This document shows, in pieces, positions 12,914 through 15,961 of a stretch of 15,961 nucleotides of DNA; positions within the stretch are counted from its first letter, which is position 1; the number at the start of each line of letters is the position of its first letter. Where the stretch lies: assembly GCA_023433705.1 (NCBI GenBank), contig JAEYUC010000019.1, positions 1-15,961 of the forward strand. Direction: 5' to 3'. A model generated the notes under the pieces. That model had not been told where the DNA came from and made no database searches. It worked only from the letters and a program-made list of their open reading frames with translations. The stretch comes from Pseudomonadota bacterium. Its GTDB lineage: Bacteria > Pseudomonadota > Gammaproteobacteria > Steroidobacterales > Steroidobacteraceae. The position numbers were made by a program, and so were the translations under genes.

Positions 12914-13001
12914 GCCTAACGGTTGAGCTGAGCGGCGCGCGCGCCGAGGTTTGGGCTTGGCACTTGATGGTGGGCGCGTCCGCTCGAACGAGGTGTTAGA
13001 A
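12914..13001 (-). repeat. attC site, 88 bp
   Basis: R' box GCCTAAC (12914-12920), R'' box GTTAGAA (12995-13001, last base off consensus). The centre is diverged (CACTTGATGGTGGGCGCG) compared with the usual CACTTTATCCCTCACGCG, while both arms and the stem are intact. Confidence 0.9.
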
Positions 13002-13370
13002 CGCACACGCCTGAGTTCTCCGAAGTTGATTCAGTCCCTTGGCACAACATATCTGGCGCTTCGCGCCCATCCGTGACACTGGATCGAAGAGCTCGCGCCG
13101 AAGCTGATGCGCAGGATGCCGCTGGAAGCGCAGCGGCGCAACACTGCTTACCTTAACCGCCTGAACCACTGCAACGCAGGCGCTGGCTGAAACATGAACG
13201 CCCCGCAACCACGGCCTGGACCGGACTTGCGATTGATCTCGATGGCTTGGTCGAACGGCGCTTCCGACCGGATGACGATGGCGCAGCCTACTTGGATGAA
13301 CTGCTCGCTCTATTGCGCCGCTCGAACAAAGTGCGAAGACACATTGATCTTCTTCTTAAAGATTTGTGCG
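13002..13370. pseudogene. Cassette interior with no intact gene; possible broken plus-strand gene
   Basis: About 370 bp between two attC sites without a convincing gene. On the plus strand, 13077-13190 reads WIEELAPKLMRRMPLEAQRR and NTAYLNRL, and after a frame change 13157-13411 reads WTGLAIDLDGLVERRFRPDD, then DGAAYLDELLALLRRSN. Both look protein-like and together could be one frameshifted gene, opposite in direction to the other cassettes; neither has a good start. On the minus strand a 70-codon frame (12996-13208, TTG start) ends in the R'' box as cassette ORFs do, but its composition is not convincing. I cannot decide between them. Confidence 0.35.
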
Positions 13371-13458
13371 TTCTAACGATTGAGCTGCACGGCGCGCGCG
13401 CCGGTGTCTGAGCTTGGCACTTTATATCTCACGCATCCGCTCCACCGAGGTGTTAGGC
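13371..13458 (-). repeat. attC site, 88 bp
   Basis: R' box TTCTAAC (13371-13377), R'' box GTTAGGC (13452-13458). Arms TTGAGCTGCACGG and CCGCTCCACCGAGG, centre GGCACTTTATATCTCACGC with two changes from the common form. Confidence 0.92.
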
Positions 13459-13466
13459 ATGCCCTT

Positions 13467-13787
13467 CTAAGCACCAGGCATTACCTTTGCGTCTCCGGAC
13501 TTGCGATCCACTTCTACCAAAAACCCACAACCTGGCGGCGGAGGATCTGGATGGCACTTGTACCCAATGAGCCATTTGCTTTCACCCGAGGATTTCGGGT
13601 CTCCAAACGTGTCTAGTGAGTACTTGCTCAGATCGTAGCCGTGCTTCGTGGCCGCCGTGCGACTTATCTCAACCGCACGCTTATAACTCAGAGGTTCACT
13701 CGAGTTCGGTCCCGCACACGCGCTCAGGATCACAACCGGAACAGCGATTGTACTGAGACGCGACAGTTTGCGATAAGGGTGAGGCAT
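13467..13787 (-). CDS. Lipoprotein of unknown function
   Basis: Encodes 106 aa. A basic N-terminus (MPHPYRKLSR) and hydrophobic core end in a canonical lipobox, LSAC (VVILSAC-AGPNSS), so the mature protein is probably lipid-anchored. The mature domain begins with a helix YKRAVEISRTAATKHGYDL and contains WLIGYKCHPDPPPPGCGFLV and EVDRKSGDAKVMPG, with two cysteines that could pair. The late strand-turn pattern (VEVDRKSGDAKV) recalls PepSY-like domains, but this is only a resemblance. The start is directly next to the R' box of the upstream attC. Confidence 0.82.
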   Translation of the reverse strand: MPHPYRKLSRLSTIAVPVVILSACAGPNSSEPLSYKRAVEISRTAATKHGYDLSKYSLDTFGDPKSSGESKWLIGYKCHPDPPPPGCGFLVEVDRKSGDAKVMPGA

Positions 13788-13875
13788 GCCTAACGATTGA
13801 GCTCAGCGGCGCGCGCGCTGGCAACTGCGATGGGCACTCTATCCATCACGCGTCCGCTGCGGCGAGGTGTTAGGC
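13788..13875 (-). repeat. attC site, 88 bp
   Basis: R' box GCCTAAC (13788-13794), R'' box GTTAGGC (13869-13875). Arms TTGAGCTCAGCGG and CCGCTGCGGCGAGG; centre GGCACTCTATCCATCACGCG. The TAA of the neighbouring DUF6896-like gene lies within the R'' box. Confidence 0.92.
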
Positions 13876-14277
13876 GTCATGCGCGAAATGGTACAAAGAC
13901 CCGTGGCGATCCTTTCGAAGGACGCCTTGGGCGTGGAGTATTTTCAGCTGCTTGTCTAGTGACGCGTAACTCGTGGGGCCGTAAATGTCGGACCGCGGTT
14001 CAGCGTAACGCCAAAGTCGCCAGCCATCGAAGCCGTCGGTTTCGCCAGCATCACCAAAATCGAAATCGACCTCTCCTTCGGCGAGATTTACGTGACAGCC
14101 AAAGCCGTGCTTTGCGTAGGTAGCACCAGAAGGGAGAACGCCGTGTTGCGGCATTGGATTGGCGGCCCAGCCGCCGTTTGAATCTGGCATTTCGACCCCT
14201 CCTGACTTTAGCTCAATCACTGCCCGCGCCACGGCCGCTTGATAATCGACAATGAGCTTGCGAAGACCTGGATCCAT
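13870..14277 (-). CDS. DUF6896-like protein
   Basis: Encodes 135 aa. The N-terminal helix LRKLIVDYQAAVARAVIEL is followed by a C-terminal half with HGFGCHVNLAEGEVDFDFG and GFDGWRLWRYAEPRSDIYG, the GC-x-V, DFDFG and GFD-x-WRLW pattern I associate with DUF6896. Function unknown; the protein is soluble. The stop TAA lies inside the R'' box of the attC (plus-strand 13870-13872), so the gene uses the site for its stop. Start ATG at 14277 is 4 bp from the R' box of the next site. Confidence 0.8.
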   Translation of the reverse strand: MDPGLRKLIVDYQAAVARAVIELKSGGVEMPDSNGGWAANPMPQHGVLPSGATYAKHGFGCHVNLAEGEVDFDFGDAGETDGFDGWRLWRYAEPRSDIYGPTSYASLDKQLKILHAQGVLRKDRHGSLYHFAHDA

Positions 14278-14280
14278 GAC

Positions 14281-14368
14281 GCCTATCGGTTGGTTTGAGC
14301 GGCGCGCACGCCGATGTTTGAGCTTGGCACTTTATCTATCACGCGTCCGCTCCAACGAGGTGTTAGAC
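14281..14368 (-). repeat. attC site, 88 bp, with mutated R' box
   Basis: The R' box reads GCCTATC (14281-14287) instead of GCCTAAC, changing the AAC core; the R'' box GTTAGAC (14362-14368) is intact. The rest (GGCGCGCACGCC stem, GGCACTTTATCTATCACGCG centre) is normal. Confidence 0.88.
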
Positions 14369-14375
14369 GTCCGCC

Positions 14376-14837
14376 CTAACCGAACAGATCCGCAGCTACG
14401 TCGGTAAACGCGGCGCCGTCAAACGATGTCACAAAGATGCTGTGCCCTGCAAACAGCCTATTGTCACCAAAGCAAAACTCCAGCACTGAACCGGTGACAG
14501 CAATAGATTCTAGGATGAGCTGCTGAGAAAATTGGACTGAATCGAGCGCCGGGTTGACCACTCTCTCCATGTTTCCATCGGAGCGAGTGCGCGAAAACTC
14601 TCGCCAATTCTGGCTGTACTCGCCGAGTAGCTTTTGCGATGCCACCACTCTGGCCTTTGTCTCGAAGTTCTCGAGTGACGCCACGAACCCTCGCGCCAAG
14701 CTCAAACACTCTTCGATCGGCACGTCGTCGGGATCGACTCGAAGTTCAATGGAACGACCTTGATATGGAATGGATGCGAAAACGCAGCCAGGCAGCCGCG
14801 GATCGGACTTGAGTTCGCCTAAAACCGGATCGTTCAT
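14376..14837 (-). CDS. DUF2262-like protein
   Basis: Encodes 153 aa. It starts MNDPVLGELKSDPRLPGCVF, then IPYQGRSIELRVDPDD, a helix containing KARVVASQKLLGEYSQNWREF, the LDSVQFSQQLILESIAV segment and a late FCFGDNRLFAGHSIFVTSFDG. The DPVLG start, the LL-x-N-x-W helix and the LF-x-GHSI-x-V ending are features I associate with DUF2262, a soluble family of unknown role often near toxin or immunity genes. The ATG at 14837 is 11 bp from the attC and its TAG is 7 bp from the other. Confidence 0.78.
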   Translation of the reverse strand: MNDPVLGELKSDPRLPGCVFASIPYQGRSIELRVDPDDVPIEECLSLARGFVASLENFETKARVVASQKLLGEYSQNWREFSRTRSDGNMERVVNPALDSVQFSQQLILESIAVTGSVLEFCFGDNRLFAGHSIFVTSFDGAAFTDVAADLFG

Positions 14838-14848
14838 GCGCTAAGGAC

Positions 14849-14936
14849 TTCTAACGGTTGAGTTGAGCGGCGCGCGCGCCGATGAATGAGCTTGGCACTT
14901 TATCCTTCTCGCGTCCGCTCGAACGAGATGTTAGGG
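14849..14936 (-). repeat. attC site, 88 bp
   Basis: R' box TTCTAAC (14849-14855), R'' box GTTAGGG (14930-14936, last base off consensus). Arms TTGAGTTGAGCGG and CCGCTCGAACGAGA; GGCGCGCGCGCC stem. Confidence 0.92.
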
Positions 14937-14960
14937 CGCAGGCCCCGGCTAGTGGAAAGC

Positions 14961-15182
14961 TCACCTCGTGAGCCCCAGCGAAGTACTGACAGCCCCCGAA
15001 ACAGCAGCCTGAACTGCAGCTTGCCAATCCCCCGCTATTGCTGGGTCAGCGGGATTGCCATCTGGGAGCGTCGACATAGATCCAAGAAGCGCGCCAACAT
15101 CACCGGCCCTTGAGCGCTGGTAGCGCGCCTCAAGAAACGAATACATCGCTAAGTAGGCTTGCTTCGGTGTGAGTCCGTCCAT
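14961..15182 (-). CDS. Small soluble cassette protein (LTPKQAY-x-A type)
   Basis: Encodes 73 aa from the ATG at 15182; a GTG three codons upstream (15191) is possible. The sequence MDGLTPKQAYLAMYSFLEAR, then GDVGALLGSMSTLPDG and ADPAIAGDWQAAV, matches a small all-helical protein type that recurs widely, often annotated only as hypothetical and sometimes placed near immunity-like proteins. I cannot assign a function. No signal peptide or TM. Confidence 0.78.
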   Translation of the reverse strand: MDGLTPKQAYLAMYSFLEARYQRSRAGDVGALLGSMSTLPDGNPADPAIAGDWQAAVQAAVSGAVSTSLGLTR

Positions 15183-15228
15183 TGCTACCACATGGTCTGT
15201 CAGGGGGCTTGTTTCTGCGAAGCCTGCG

Positions 15229-15316
15229 GCCTAACGGTTGAGTTGAGCGGCGCGCGCGCCGCGGCGTGAGCTTGGCACTTTATCCCTCACGCGTTCGCTC
15301 CAACGAGGTGTTAGGC
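15229..15316 (-). repeat. attC site, 88 bp
   Basis: R' box GCCTAAC (15229-15235), R'' box GTTAGGC (15310-15316), stem GGCGCGCGCGCC, centre GGCACTTTATCCCTCACGCG. The stop of the HEPN-like gene (15280-15282) and its last 12 codons are inside this site. Confidence 0.94.
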
Positions 15317-15831
15317 GGCAACGAGGAGGTCGCTGCCGCGGAGTGAACCTGCATGGCGCCACCATTACTGGACGCTACGCGCTTTCGAAACGCTTGCTGC
15401 AAGGCTGAACTCGACTCAAGAGCGCCGAAGTATTGCTTTGACGCGAATAGCAGCGCGGCATAGAAGTCCTCGGCGTTCAGGACGATTGCTTCGCCCTGCA
15501 GCTTGAGGTGCGCCCAAGATGCGTGATGTGTAAGCGCGAACGGACCTGGGTGAAAGCAGTGAATCACGGCGTTGCGCAGCTCCCAAAGCTTCTCAACGAA
15601 AGGCTGATACTCGGCTGGATAGTAGCTCTTTACGAAGTCCTTAAATCGCTCTCCGTTCGGCTTGGACGGTGCGCAAAGACCTGCTAGAGCCTCCATTCCC
15701 GTAACTACGGCAATAAAGGAGAGAAACGCGCCATCATCATTGAGCAATCGCGGAATTCCTGCGATGTAGATCGAATCGAAGTACCGTCGGTACTCCGCGA
15801 TTTCGTTGGCCGAATCTACCGGAGCGTTCAT
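15280..15831 (-). CDS. HEPN-like protein with attC-encoded tail
   Basis: Encodes 183 aa, predicted mostly helical. An N-terminal helix (NEIAEYRRYFDSIYIAGIPR) is followed by FLSFIAVVTGMEALAGLC, a linker with GERFKDFVKSYYP, and a helix carrying ELRNAVIHCFHPG. The R86-N87-x3-H91 motif fits the HEPN Rx4-6H catalytic signature with the usual polar residue after Arg; it occurs on a helix preceded by KLW, as in that superfamily. HEPN proteins are often RNases in toxin-antitoxin and defence systems, but others are non-catalytic, so activity is inference. No partner antitoxin gene is adjacent. The final PPNTSLERTREG and TAA stop come from the attC. Start ATG at 15831, 5 bp from the next R' box. Confidence 0.7.
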   Translation of the reverse strand: MNAPVDSANEIAEYRRYFDSIYIAGIPRLLNDDGAFLSFIAVVTGMEALAGLCAPSKPNGERFKDFVKSYYPAEYQPFVEKLWELRNAVIHCFHPGPFALTHHASWAHLKLQGEAIVLNAEDFYAALLFASKQYFGALESSSALQQAFRKRVASSNGGAMQVHSAAATSSLPPNTSLERTREG

Positions 15832-15835
15832 TGCC

Positions 15836-15923
15836 GCCTAACGATTGAGCTGAGCGGCGCGAACGCCGACGTTAGAGCTTGGCACTTTATCTTCCACGCG
15901 TCCGCTCCAGCGAGGTGTTAGGC
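15836..15923 (-). repeat. attC site, 88 bp
   Basis: R' box GCCTAAC (15836-15842), R'' box GTTAGGC (15917-15923), inner arms TTGAGCTGAGCGG and CCGCTCCAGCGAGG, stem GGCGCGAACGCC and centre GGCACTTTATCTTCCACGCG. It is the rightmost site and separates the HEPN-like cassette from one that runs off the window. Confidence 0.94.
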
Positions 15924-15924
15924 C

Positions 15925-15961
15925 TCATTCCGCGTCGGCCTCCGCGGCGGAATTCATGGCA
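15925..15961 (-). CDS. 3' end of a further cassette gene, cut by window edge
   Basis: The minus strand is open from the right edge to a TGA at 15925-15927, reading AMNSAAEADAE and ending 2 bp from the R'' box, as cassette genes do. Only 11 residues are visible, so neither frame nor function is certain. Confidence 0.4.
   Translation of the reverse strand, partial: AMNSAAEADAE

Larger units (their letters stand above)
8567..15961 (-). mobile_element. Distal end of an integron gene-cassette array (no integrase in window)
   Basis: From 8915 to the right edge, single small minus-strand ORFs alternate with copies of one repeat with attC architecture. Ten copies are exactly 88 bp and one is 83 bp; others are degenerate. 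In minus orientation each reads R'' GCCTAAC, L'' GTTCGAGCGG, a conserved GGATAAAGTGCCAAG centre, a GC-rich variable stem, L' CCGCTCAAC and R' GTTAGGC. The outer boxes are inverted repeats and L'' has one extra base relative to L'. ORF stops fall next to or inside R'' and ORF starts a few bases from R', as expected for cassettes. The many near-identical sites are typical of sedentary chromosomal integrons. The left boundary is uncertain: the lipoprotein at 8567-8911 starts beside a degenerate site but has no clear site after it. Confidence 0.9.

Noticed and set aside
12893..13006. N-terminal extension of the two-TM protein through the attC (152 aa in total)
   Set aside because: The extra 38 residues begin with the translated attC (NTSFERTR) and are Arg/Pro-rich; the ATG at 12892 gives a normal start.
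10753..15923. CRISPR array
   Set aside because: The repeats are about 88 bp, separated by 150-600 bp gene-bearing stretches of varying length rather than uniform short spacers, and have attC inverted-repeat structure.
10753..15923. REP/BIME or MITE-type dispersed repeats
   Set aside because: Considered because the repeat is palindromic and intergenic, but the fixed orientation relative to the genes, the RYYYAAC/GTTRRRY boxes and the unequal L arms fit attC better.
1..15961. tRNA, rRNA, insertion sequences or an integrase gene
   Set aside because: I saw no cloverleaf-like sequence, no transposase motifs and no tyrosine-recombinase motifs in any accepted frame.

Overview
The window looks like part of a proteobacterial chromosome, probably gammaproteobacterial. 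It is moderately GC-rich, carries an NADH-type nitrite reductase, and ends in a sedentary integron cassette array. The organism is inferred from gene content only; no rRNA or other marker gene is present. Every gene I accept lies on the minus strand, so the biological reading direction is from right to left.

Region 1 (about 1-2630): nirB, missing only its last codons at the left edge. It is preceded by a compact promoter region with a sequence fitting the sigma-54 -24/-12 consensus and, further upstream, a near-palindrome resembling an NtrC site. This suggests nitrogen-regulated (assimilatory) nitrite reduction.

Region 2 (about 2631-8460): a run of small, tightly packed, co-oriented accessory genes. 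It holds two coupled small membrane proteins, a DUF6624 protein, a four-TM protein, a SnoaL/NTF2-like protein, a DUF1801 protein, a GFA/CENP-V-type zinc protein, two exported proteins, a coupled pair (membrane protein and small soluble protein), a protein-tyrosine-phosphatase-like protein and a 61-aa membrane protein. Several neighbours overlap by 4 bp or abut, so parts are operonic. No convincing attC sites lie between them.

Region 3 (about 8567-15961): the distal end of an integron gene-cassette array. Ten sites of exactly 88 bp and one of 83 bp have attC architecture: outer boxes GCCTAAC/GTTAGGC, inner arms differing by one extra base, and a variable GC-rich centre. They alternate with small ORFs whose start or stop codons usually lie within a few bases of the site boundaries. 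Further degenerate or truncated copies occur, concentrated at the left end (8915, 9792, 10251, 10874, 11284, 12390). In minus-strand orientation the extra base is in L'', so the attI/integrase end should lie to the right of the window and the oldest cassettes to the left, which matches the decay of the left-hand sites. No integrase gene is in the window.

Cassette cargo, first to last (right to left): a protein tail, a HEPN-like RNxxxH protein, a 73-aa protein, a DUF2262-like protein, a DUF6896-like protein, a lipoprotein, a cassette with no intact gene, a two-TM coiled-coil protein, an ORF-less mini-cassette, a KOW-domain protein, a Cys-rich protein, a 110-aa protein fused into a broken attC, a TM/zinc-ribbon protein, an exported 131-aa protein, a zinc-ribbon protein, a Tat-exported DUF4253 protein and a lipoprotein. 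Most have no known function. The most unusual features are the translated attC sequences forming protein tails, the ORF-less cassette, the decay gradient of attC sites and the HEPN-like cargo.
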